Source of the DNA: Cylindrospermum stagnale PCC 7417
Lineage (GTDB): Bacteria; Cyanobacteriota; Cyanobacteriia; Cyanobacteriales; Nostocaceae
Reading direction: 5' to 3'
Length of the DNA stretch: 64,000 bases
Assembly (NCBI RefSeq): GCF_000317535.1
Contig: NC_019757.1
Span: 3,747,501 to 3,811,500, forward strand
Made by a program: the position numbers and the translations under genes. Positions 42,686 to 50,820 of this stretch are shown here, piece after piece. Below the pieces are notes generated by a model that saw nothing but the letters and a program-made list of their open reading frames with translations, did no database searches and was not told where the DNA came from. Numbering within the stretch: the stretch's first letter is position 1; every line of letters starts with the position of its first letter.

Positions 42686-45600
42686 ATGTCAATGCTACAG
42701 TACCCACTTTATGACTTTCTAGCAACGGTGCCCAGCTGCTTAGAAACAAGTACTCTGGCAGTGGTGCTGGAGATTTTTGAGCAAGAGCAGTGCGATCGCT
42801 TGGTAGTGGTTAATCAACAACAATGCCCCATCGGGTTGTTGCACTCTGCCCGTTTAATCCAAAAATTATTGGCAGCCGCCGATGGTGACAAGGTTTTCAA
42901 TTTACAACAGCCACTGTCAACCGTGGGCGTAGCCCTTGTTGAGCCAATACAAACAATACCAGCTGCTGAACGGCTGGAGAAATTTTGCTTGTTGTTGCGT
43001 TACCAACAAACCCAAAAAAACCGAAATTTAGATTGGGCACTGATTGACTCAGAGAAGAAATTTTTGGGGCTAGTAGATAGCTCACGCCTGTTGCGATTAT
43101 TGACTAAAGAAAAAGTAGCAATTGCCTCAACCGCCCAGCGCTCCCCTCAGGGGACTGCCACAGAGTATGATGCTGGCGAGAAAACACACTCCAGAATGCG
43201 TTCACCTACGCCCCACCTTAGCCCATCGCCAAAAGAACCTCAGCCCGTAAGACACAAGCCATTGGTGCAGTTGTTAGAAAGACTGCCTTGGCCTTTGATG
43301 CTACAAACAAGTACTGGCGAAGTGGTAACACAAAATCCAGCTTGGTGGCAACAATTGGGAGTACTGAAAGATCCAGAAGGTGTGAGGCAAGAGGTAGAGG
43401 CCATACTTGCCCCTGCTAACGCTAAACAACCAGAATACTCCAGCCAAAAAGCCGTCAAAGTTCATCCTAATGGCAGAGGTAATGAAGACGAGGATACACC
43501 CAAGGCGATGCAACAGCATCCAGGAGAAAATACCTGGTCGGTGAGCAGTGAAGCAATGCTGCAAACAGGCTTGCCACCGGTCGTGAACAACTTTCAAGAG
43601 TCGCCATTACCGATAAATACTGCATCTCGCTGCTTTTTGGATAGTCGTCTGGGCACTTGTACCTGCGTCGTCGAAGTGCAAAATGGTCAAGAGAGAGTCT
43701 GGCAGTTTGCCAAAATCCCATTAGATAGTCCTGAATTGAAAGTCTTGAGTTCTAATTCAGAAATTACCCTGAGGTCTCAGGAACCAGTAATCAGCACCGA
43801 GGATCTGTGGTTGGTGTTAGCGACTGACGTTACCGAGCAGCAGCAGCTTTGCAAAGAACTGGCAGCCAAAAATGCTGATCTGATTCAACTGAATCGTTTA
43901 AAAGATGAATTTTTAGCTTGTATTAGTCACGAACTGAAGACACCCCTAACCGCGGTTTTGGGTTTGTCGCGGTTACTTGTAGATCAGCAGTTGGGAGAAC
44001 TCAACGAGCGTCAGGCCCGTTATGCCGGATTAATTCATCAAAGTGGACGCCACTTGATGAGTGTGGTCAATGACATTTTGGATTTGACCAGGATGGAAAC
44101 CGGACAGATGGATCTAATGCTAGCTCCGGTCAAAATTCGCGCTGTGTGTGAACGCGCCCTATCGGAAGTAAAAACGCTCCAGAATAAAACAAGCATTGCC
44201 TCCCATGCAGGACTTGATCAAAGTACACCCTCAAGATCTCACCAATTTAACCTCGCCATTGAACCAGGTTTAGACCAGATGGTGGCGGATGAATTGCGCT
44301 TGCGCCAGATGCTGGTACATCTGCTTTCCAACGCTTTTAAGTTTACAGAAATATCTGGAGAAATTGGGCTGCGGGTAAGTCGTTGGGAAGGGTGGATTGC
44401 CTTTACAGTGTGGGATACAGGTATTGGCATTCCCGAACACCAGCAACACTTAATCTTTCAAAAATTCCAACAACTAGAAAATCCCCTCACCCGGCAGTTT
44501 GAGGGCACTGGTCTGGGGCTGGTATTAACCAGGGCCCTGGCTCGCCTCCACGGTGGAGATGTCAGCTTCTTGTCTCGTGAAGCTAAAGGCAGCCAGTTTA
44601 CGCTACTCCTGCCGCCCAGTCCTCCGAAAACAGGTAACGGCTCGCCAGAAGGGTCAAACTCAGAAGACTGGGAGAACCTTACCAGCAGCAGGGAACTTTC
44701 TACCTCATCATCTGGGCATCTCGGTACACCATCACAGCATCATCCCACTAGCTCACAGCGGTTAGTGTTAGTAGTAGAGGCAGTAGCCCGATATATTGAA
44801 GACTTGACCGAACACCTCAAAGGTTTAGGTTATCGGGTAGTGATTGCTCGTTCGGGAACAGAGGCTGTAGAAAAAGCCCGTCGCTTGCAACCAAAAGCCA
44901 TTTTCTTGAATCCGTTGCTACCTCTGCTATCAGGTTGGGATGTGCTGACTTTACTGAAGTCTGATGTCGCTACTCGCCACATTCCTGTAATTGTGACAGC
45001 AACGGGTGCTGAAAAGGAGCAAGCTTATGCTAATCAGGCCGATGGCTTTTTGAACTTACCAGTAGAGCATCAGGTATTGACACCGCTGTTAGAAAAGTTA
45101 TGTGCGGCAACATTAGAAGTTCAGCAGCTGGGGTCAGACTGTAACGAAATTAATGTAACTAAAATCCCACTGCGAATTCTCCGGTTGGTGAATCCGGAGT
45201 TGGCATCGGTTAACCCCCACCCTTCACTTCGAGAACATCGGGTGATTGAAGTAGATGATTTAGATCAAGCTGAACTCTTGGCGCGGGTGTGGCAGTTTGA
45301 TGTAGTTTTGCTGGATGTGGAAACTTCCACTGCTCAAACTTACCTGCAACAGTTGGCTAAGTATCCCCGCTTGGTAGCTCTACCGCTGGTAACTTGCGAT
45401 GTCGCCACCACCTTGGCAGCTTCCCAGATACCAGGACTGTCGGTGTTTCCTTACTTAACTCCTTTTGGCAGAGATAACAGCAGTCATAATGGAAAAACAG
45501 ATGCTTTACTGTCGGTGCTGCAAATTGCCTCTGGTATCTGTTGCCCTCCCAGCATCTTAGTGGTGGATTTGACGATGCTGCGCGATTTACCACAGGTAAG

Positions 45601-46075
45601 ACGCAAATCGGTAAGCGGTCATCAGGCAGAAAAAAAATCCTCTGAACGGGGATCTGAGTGGTTCCAAGCTTTAATTCAGTACTTACAAACTGCTGGCTTC
45701 AAAGCGGCGATGGGTCGCTGCTGGGCAGAAGTGCTACAACAGATTCGCCATCAAAGCGTTGACTTACTGCTGATTTACTTGGGAGAATCTGCCATACCTA
45801 AAGAGGTGCGAAAAGCACTGAAAGCATTGGGAGATTTACCTCTCAATTTGCCACCAATTTTGGTACTTGACCAGCGATTAAATCAGGTTGCTCATCAGGA
45901 CATAGATTCGTCTAGAAAAAATGGGTTTGAGTCTATAGAAACTGTTGTCGGAAGTTTAGCGGCAGCTCACGGCGGTATCGCTATCCAGGTATTACCCCGT
46001 TCTATATCAATGGAAGATCTGCTACACCAGATTAGTCAAGCTTTAGTTGTTAAATCCCAACATGAAAAATGTTAA
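42686..46075 (+). CDS. Hybrid histidine kinase with CBS-like input and degenerate receivers
   Basis: 1129 aa from ATG 42686; an upstream TTG is open but less likely. Counting from 42632: a CBS-like pair at about residues 20-165, a PAS-like segment near 215-400, HisKA with the phospho-His in SHELKTPLTAVLG near 432, and HATPase with NAFKF near 560, DTGIGIPE near 600 and GTGLGL near 627. A receiver near 710-830 follows, but its phospho-acceptor position reads FLNPLLPLLSGWD, with Asn instead of Asp. Two more receiver-like folds follow. It is transcribed away from kaiA; a role in clock output or input is possible but not shown. Confidence 0.88.
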   Translation: MSMLQYPLYDFLATVPSCLETSTLAVVLEIFEQEQCDRLVVVNQQQCPIGLLHSARLIQKLLAAADGDKVFNLQQPLSTVGVALVEPIQTIPAAERLEKFCLLLRYQQTQKNRNLDWALIDSEKKFLGLVDSSRLLRLLTKEKVAIASTAQRSPQGTATEYDAGEKTHSRMRSPTPHLSPSPKEPQPVRHKPLVQLLERLPWPLMLQTSTGEVVTQNPAWWQQLGVLKDPEGVRQEVEAILAPANAKQPEYSSQKAVKVHPNGRGNEDEDTPKAMQQHPGENTWSVSSEAMLQTGLPPVVNNFQESPLPINTASRCFLDSRLGTCTCVVEVQNGQERVWQFAKIPLDSPELKVLSSNSEITLRSQEPVISTEDLWLVLATDVTEQQQLCKELAAKNADLIQLNRLKDEFLACISHELKTPLTAVLGLSRLLVDQQLGELNERQARYAGLIHQSGRHLMSVVNDILDLTRMETGQMDLMLAPVKIRAVCERALSEVKTLQNKTSIASHAGLDQSTPSRSHQFNLAIEPGLDQMVADELRLRQMLVHLLSNAFKFTEISGEIGLRVSRWEGWIAFTVWDTGIGIPEHQQHLIFQKFQQLENPLTRQFEGTGLGLVLTRALARLHGGDVSFLSREAKGSQFTLLLPPSPPKTGNGSPEGSNSEDWENLTSSRELSTSSSGHLGTPSQHHPTSSQRLVLVVEAVARYIEDLTEHLKGLGYRVVIARSGTEAVEKARRLQPKAIFLNPLLPLLSGWDVLTLLKSDVATRHIPVIVTATGAEKEQAYANQADGFLNLPVEHQVLTPLLEKLCAATLEVQQLGSDCNEINVTKIPLRILRLVNPELASVNPHPSLREHRVIEVDDLDQAELLARVWQFDVVLLDVETSTAQTYLQQLAKYPRLVALPLVTCDVATTLAASQIPGLSVFPYLTPFGRDNSSHNGKTDALLSVLQIASGICCPPSILVVDLTMLRDLPQVRRKSVSGHQAEKKSSERGSEWFQALIQYLQTAGFKAAMGRCWAEVLQQIRHQSVDLLLIYLGESAIPKEVRKALKALGDLPLNLPPILVLDQRLNQVAHQDIDSSRKNGFESIETVVGSLAAAHGGIAIQVLPRSISMEDLLHQISQALVVKSQHEKC

Positions 46076-46112
46076 TAGGGATTGGGAACTGGGGGGATTG
46101 GGGAGAAGAATT

Positions 46113-46155
46113 AATTTTTTTACCAATTACCAATTACCAATTACCAATTACCCTA
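46113..46155. repeat. Heptamer STRR (CCAATTA) x4
   Basis: Four consecutive ACCAATT units lie between the hybrid kinase and the convergent glycosyltransferase gene, ending at the stop codon of the latter. Confidence 0.85.
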
Positions 46156-48066
46156 ACTTGATGAAGATATATCCAAGTTTTTAGGTTTGATTTTCTTCAA
46201 AGGAACGCGAATCAGCTGATAAGCGCCCTTGGTGCCTAAACTCTTGTAATTATCTGGAGGTAAGTCCATTTGTAGCAACCTTTTCTGCTCGGTCAGAATC
46301 AGCAACGATGGAGGCTGTAATTTCTTGGCGGACTGGCGTTGAATATGGGCTACTGCTTCTTGAGATAATTTTATGTAATTTACCCGACCACGGCTGTAAA
46401 AAGCCACACTGGGCTTTTTGAAGCCAACCATGACCAATTCTTCATTTGGTTGTTTTTCTTGGGCGGCGATCGCAGATAATTCCCTTAAAGGTAACTGACG
46501 CTCCCGATCCATCAAAAATATAGCTGGCATTAAAACAATCATCAAAAATGCCACAAACCCCAGCAAATTAATGCTGATGATCGGACGCCAGCGATGGCTC
46601 AGTAGGAGAGCCGCGATCGCGATCGCACAAAGTAGCCAAATTACACCTCCCCATGTTGTTAAACCCGACTGTTGAATCAATTCGTCTAAGTTGGGTACAG
46701 CAGGATCACTGCCTAATATTTCGGGTAGGTGAAACAGTGCCACTGACAAAACTGATAAAAAAGCGACATTCACCCAGCCAGTTACTCGGAACAGAGAGGA
46801 AGAAATGGGGGGATGGGGAGATGGGGTGAAAGAAGTCTCCCTATCTGGCAACAGGCTACTCCATAATAGCGCCGCCAAAATAGCTGCGGCTGGCATTAAA
46901 GGCAACACATAGCTGGGGAGTTTGGTGACTGCAATGCTAAAAAAGCCAAACACAATCACAAACCAGAACCAAGCAAATAAACCTAATTGTTGAGAGCGTT
47001 CTTGAGTACGCCAGTGCGATCGCTGCCAAAATTTTAGCCTCACCATTGCTGCTGGTAAATAAACCGAGTATGGCGCAAAGCCCAGCAGCACCACCAAAAA
47101 GTAAAAATACCAAGGGCCTTTGTGACCATTAACTACTTCTGTAAAACGTTCCAGGTTGTGATAACCAAAAAAGGCGTTAATAAAATTCCAGCCATTGCGC
47201 CATATCACTAACGCATACCAAGGCACTGATAAACCTAAAATAATCAGTATCCCTACCAGAAGGCGCATTTCCTGCAAGACTTCTCGCACCTTCCCCAAAT
47301 ACAGCAAAAACGCAGCAATAATTAGTCCAGGCAAGACAATCCCCACTGGCCCTTTGGTCAAAATTGCCCCAGCTATTAGCACATAACTTGCTAAATACCA
47401 TTTATTAGGAAATGGGGATTGGCTATTGAGAGCATACAAGGAAGAATTTTCTCCTTGTCTCTCTTGTCCTCTCTTGTCCCCAGACCCTTTCTTTTGTGCG
47501 TACCCCAGAAAGAAGCATAACAAAGCTGATCCGATACATCCGGTGAGCAGCATATCTGAGACACCGGTTCTTCCCCAAATAATCATTAAGGGACTGAGTG
47601 CCATTACAGCAGCTGCAACTAAAGCTGTTAAATAGCGACGAGTCGAATTTGTCACTTGCTCTAATTCATCTTTCTGTGCCAGATGCCACTGTACCGTGTA
47701 AAAAGCCAAGCTAATCACACCCATTGCCGCTATTGCCGAGGGTAGACGCACTGCCCATTCATTTACCCCAATCATTGCATAGGCGATCGCTTGGCACCAA
47801 TAAATTAAAGCAGGTTTGTCAAAACGAGTTTCACCATTAAAATATGGGGTGATCCAATCACCGGTGACAAACATTTGCCGGGAAGCTTCTGCAAACAGTG
47901 GCTCTGTTTCATCAATCAAGCCAATGCTGCCCAAATTCCACCCAAAAGCTAAAGAGCCAATCAGCACCAAGCACAGAATCGACACAGTCACAGCAAGGGC
48001 TGGACGCTTTCCTAAATTGTTGAACCACTGCTCAACAGCACGGAGAACACTCAATTTCAGCCTCAT
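46153..48066 (-). CDS. GT39-type membrane glycosyltransferase (ArnT/PMT-like)
   Basis: 637 aa from the ATG at 48066; a TTG at 48123 is less likely. Polytopic membrane protein with about 11-12 TM helices. The first periplasmic loop carries the PMT/ArnT signature LIDETEPLFAEASRQM with acidic residues, followed by GDWITPYFNGETRFDKPALIYW. The C-terminal part is a soluble periplasmic domain of about 130 residues. It transfers a sugar from a lipid-phosphate donor to lipid A, glycan or protein; the acceptor is unknown. Monocistronic. Confidence 0.92.
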   Translation of the reverse strand: MRLKLSVLRAVEQWFNNLGKRPALAVTVSILCLVLIGSLAFGWNLGSIGLIDETEPLFAEASRQMFVTGDWITPYFNGETRFDKPALIYWCQAIAYAMIGVNEWAVRLPSAIAAMGVISLAFYTVQWHLAQKDELEQVTNSTRRYLTALVAAAVMALSPLMIIWGRTGVSDMLLTGCIGSALLCFFLGYAQKKGSGDKRGQERQGENSSLYALNSQSPFPNKWYLASYVLIAGAILTKGPVGIVLPGLIIAAFLLYLGKVREVLQEMRLLVGILIILGLSVPWYALVIWRNGWNFINAFFGYHNLERFTEVVNGHKGPWYFYFLVVLLGFAPYSVYLPAAMVRLKFWQRSHWRTQERSQQLGLFAWFWFVIVFGFFSIAVTKLPSYVLPLMPAAAILAALLWSSLLPDRETSFTPSPHPPISSSLFRVTGWVNVAFLSVLSVALFHLPEILGSDPAVPNLDELIQQSGLTTWGGVIWLLCAIAIAALLLSHRWRPIISINLLGFVAFLMIVLMPAIFLMDRERQLPLRELSAIAAQEKQPNEELVMVGFKKPSVAFYSRGRVNYIKLSQEAVAHIQRQSAKKLQPPSLLILTEQKRLLQMDLPPDNYKSLGTKGAYQLIRVPLKKIKPKNLDISSSS

Positions 48067-48257
48067 GAATCGATACGTAGAGACACAATTAATCGCGTCC
48101 TTCTCACAATAGTCAACAATCAACAGTCACTAGTCAATAGTCGTTTGGTTGTTCTATTTTGTTCTCAGGATTTACGCACACCTGGGGATTGGGTAATTGG
48201 TAAAAAAATTAATTTTTCTCTCCTGCTCCTTCCCTTGTCCCAAGTCCTCCGTCCTCA

Positions 48258-48881
48258 CTATGGATTCAGTACCAGTTGCCATTCTTGGTTTTGGGGGTTC
48301 CTTGCTGGTGATGGAGTTTCCCCGACAACATAAGGGCCCCAATAGCGACGCGTTCCATCCTGAGCAAAGGCCACTAAAATATCTCCCTTGGACAGCTTTA
48401 AATTACCTTGAGGCAGAGAGAGAACCAGCCCCTTTTGACTACCTTCTTGGGGAGCAAAATCCCAATGGGCTGGGATATCATTATGAGTTTTTTGAGAGTC
48501 ACCACCCTTGACTGCTGGCTGTCTTGCCAATAGTGCCAGCCTCACAGGCTGATTTGTTCGGTTGCTCATTCGCAAAGTTCCTTGAGTTTTGGCTTTATCA
48601 GCTGAGTCAAAACGATATGCCAACAAGGCAGGAGAATTCTTTCTCGTACTGAGATCTACTTGGTTAATCGGGGTGGAGGCGCTAGCGGAAATTGCATTTG
48701 CTGGTGTAACAGGTGAGTCGGTTTTTCTCTGCAATTCGTGTGACTCTGTAGATGTTGGTGAAGATCCCTCTGGGTTTGTGGACTCAAAGGATACGCTCAT
48801 ACCAAGGCATCCCACAAGTGATCCCAACAGTCCCAATGAACAAGCAGTAACCGCAAAGTTACGAAACAGGGAAGATTTCAT
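48258..48881 (-). CDS. Putative lipoprotein, unknown function
   Basis: 207 aa. N terminus MKSSLFRNFAVTACSLGLLG ends in the lipobox LVGC, with Cys25 as probable lipid anchor. A Ser/Thr-rich linker follows, then a beta-rich region (ALLAYRFDSADKAKTQGTLR, KGDILVAFAQDGTRRYWGPY). Probably an outer-membrane or periplasmic lipoprotein. I do not recognise the family. Confidence 0.8.
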   Translation of the reverse strand: MKSSLFRNFAVTACSLGLLGSLVGCLGMSVSFESTNPEGSSPTSTESHELQRKTDSPVTPANAISASASTPINQVDLSTRKNSPALLAYRFDSADKAKTQGTLRMSNRTNQPVRLALLARQPAVKGGDSQKTHNDIPAHWDFAPQEGSQKGLVLSLPQGNLKLSKGDILVAFAQDGTRRYWGPYVVGETPSPARNPQNQEWQLVLNP

Positions 48882-49379
48882 AAGGATAGATTTTAGAAAT
48901 AATTATTTGTTTAGGCTTGACCAAATCTTAGCCGCTGATCCCAAAATGGTAATTAAAGAAAGTTGCCCATTTTTAGACTCTCTGAAAATCAGGCGGGAAA
49001 ATGTATCATAAGTATCATTTTTCCTGAGAAAATAAATGTAGGAAATAATTTATTTGTAGAATCACCAAAAGAAATTTTTACCAGCCAGGTATTCCCGCCA
49101 ACAAAGCATTCTTTTAGCAACCTCCAAATTAATCTAAAAACTATAGTTCATCCTTGGTACTTCACCCCTCATCTTTAAGATAACTCTGCTACGCCATGAG
49201 TTACCACCCTAGGGACGAAAATCTTTTGGGGATCTGTACTGCTCTCAAGACGATATGTTGTATAAAATTTGATAAATACTGAAAATTTGGGACACCATCA
49301 AACAAGCTTATGCTAAAACCGATATCCTGAATATGGGAATATTTCAACATATCTTGACTTTTCGCCAGAAGTCCCCAAA
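48882..49379. other. Intergenic region, no gene seen
   Basis: About 500 bp between the lipoprotein gene and the ycf20-type gene, which are divergent. It must contain promoters for both. No RNA gene or long hairpin recognised. Confidence 0.4.
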
Positions 49380-49712
49380 ATGCAAAATACTCGTCTTAAC
49401 AACTTGTTTGACACCATTGCTAGGCAATTGGGGCAATGGTTTATCAATCCTTGGCGACGGCTTTCGCTGCTGGTAATTAGTTTTTTATTTGGTTTTTTTC
49501 TAGGCACAGCAGTGTCTACCACCGCTGGACAAAAGGCAGAATTGGACATTGTGGTAGCTGGGTTTTTAGTCCTATTAACCGAGGTTACCAGCAGGATATT
49601 TTATAGTCGTGGCTTTTTGGCTAGGCGATCGCTTTGGGTAGAATCATTAAACTTGCTGAAAGTTGGTTTCATCTACAGCTTGTTTATCGAAGCCTTTAAG
49701 CTGGGTTCGTGA
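49380..49712 (+). CDS. ycf20: Ycf20-family (DUF565) membrane protein
   Basis: 110 aa. NTRLNNLFDTI at the start, a first TM helix (LSLLVISFLFGFFLGTAV, about 28-45) with the family's GFFLGT signature, a second hydrophobic region VVAGFLVLLTEV, and a C-terminal helix with SLNLLKVGFIYSLFIEAFKLGS. Ycf20 is found in cyanobacteria and algal plastids and is linked to photoprotective quenching in algae and plants. Its role here is family knowledge. It ends 23 bp before glyK. Confidence 0.93.
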   Translation: MQNTRLNNLFDTIARQLGQWFINPWRRLSLLVISFLFGFFLGTAVSTTAGQKAELDIVVAGFLVLLTEVTSRIFYSRGFLARRSLWVESLNLLKVGFIYSLFIEAFKLGS

Positions 49713-49735
49713 TCTCTCACCACAGGGGCGCATAG

Positions 49736-50767
49736 ATGATTAACTTGACGACGGATACAACAGATGAATCCTGGCAGATGTGGGCATGCGAGGCAGCACT
49801 GGCGGATACTTTCAGGGCCCAAGCTTTTGGCATCACACCGGAAAATGTGGCTGAGGTGATCGAAAAGCGATCGCACCTACTCAAATCTGTTCTCCCAGTA
49901 TTTAGCCAATTTTGTGAAACTACCCTCCAGGTGCAACCCCAAACGATGTTGCAGGTGTTGTGGGACTTATGGCTGCCTTTGGGGATCAAAATAGCAAAAG
50001 AGCGCCAAAATTTAGAAAGACCTTTAATTCAGGGGATTTTAGGCGGACAAGGTACTGGTAAAACCACTATGTCTCAGGTTCTGGGCTTGATTCTCCAAGA
50101 GTTGGGATACCGCAGTCTGAGTTTGTCTTTGGATGACTTATACAAAACTTATCGCGATCGCCTAATTTTAAAAGCGCAAGATCCCCGCTTGATTTGGCGT
50201 GGCCCACCAGGTACTCACGATATCGACTTAGGCTTAAATGTCCTAGATCACATCCGTCGGGGTGAGAATCCGGTGATTGTCCCCCGGTTTGATAAATCTG
50301 CCTATGGAGGCGCAGGCGATCGCACAACTCCGGAAATAATTACAGATGTAGATATTGTCCTCTTTGAAGGTTGGTTTGTCGGTGTGCAACCAATTGATCC
50401 AGAGGCATTTGCGATCGCACCACCACCAATTATCACCCCAGAGAATCGGCAATTTGCCCGTGATCTGAATCTTCAACTCAGAAATTATTTGCCCCTGTGG
50501 GAGCGCTTAGACAGCTTAATTTTACTTTACCCAACAGATTACCGCTGTTCTTTAGAGTGGCGCAAACAGGCTGAACGGCAGATGATTGCGGCTGGCAAAC
50601 CGGGAATGACCGAATTGGCAGTGGAAGAATTTGTCAATTATTTTTGGCGATCGCTACACCCAGAACTATTCATTAACCCCTTAGCCAAATCTTCGACATT
50701 CGTTGATTTAGTTATCGAAATTCATCCCGATCATACTTTTGGTGCAGTCTATAGCCATCGCACCTGA
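49736..50767 (+). CDS. glyK: D-glycerate 3-kinase (plant-type GLYK)
   Basis: 343 aa. P-loop kinase with Walker A GGQGTGKTT near residue 102, LSLDDLYKTYRDR near 130, RGPPGTHDIDLG near 155, and FEGWFVGV near 213. It phosphorylates glycerate to 3-phosphoglycerate, the last step of the photorespiratory cycle, in the cytosol. It follows ycf20 by 23 bp and is probably co-transcribed. Confidence 0.94.
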   Translation: MINLTTDTTDESWQMWACEAALADTFRAQAFGITPENVAEVIEKRSHLLKSVLPVFSQFCETTLQVQPQTMLQVLWDLWLPLGIKIAKERQNLERPLIQGILGGQGTGKTTMSQVLGLILQELGYRSLSLSLDDLYKTYRDRLILKAQDPRLIWRGPPGTHDIDLGLNVLDHIRRGENPVIVPRFDKSAYGGAGDRTTPEIITDVDIVLFEGWFVGVQPIDPEAFAIAPPPIITPENRQFARDLNLQLRNYLPLWERLDSLILLYPTDYRCSLEWRKQAERQMIAAGKPGMTELAVEEFVNYFWRSLHPELFINPLAKSSTFVDLVIEIHPDHTFGAVYSHRT

Positions 50768-50820
50768 TAAATAGAAGAGTAAAATTAGACATAACTTTAA
50801 AAAAACAAAAATACTTAAAT

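Noticed and set aside
43240-43721. Several antisense frames inside the hybrid kinase gene
   Set aside because: They are shadows of the long plus-strand gene; no independent motif.
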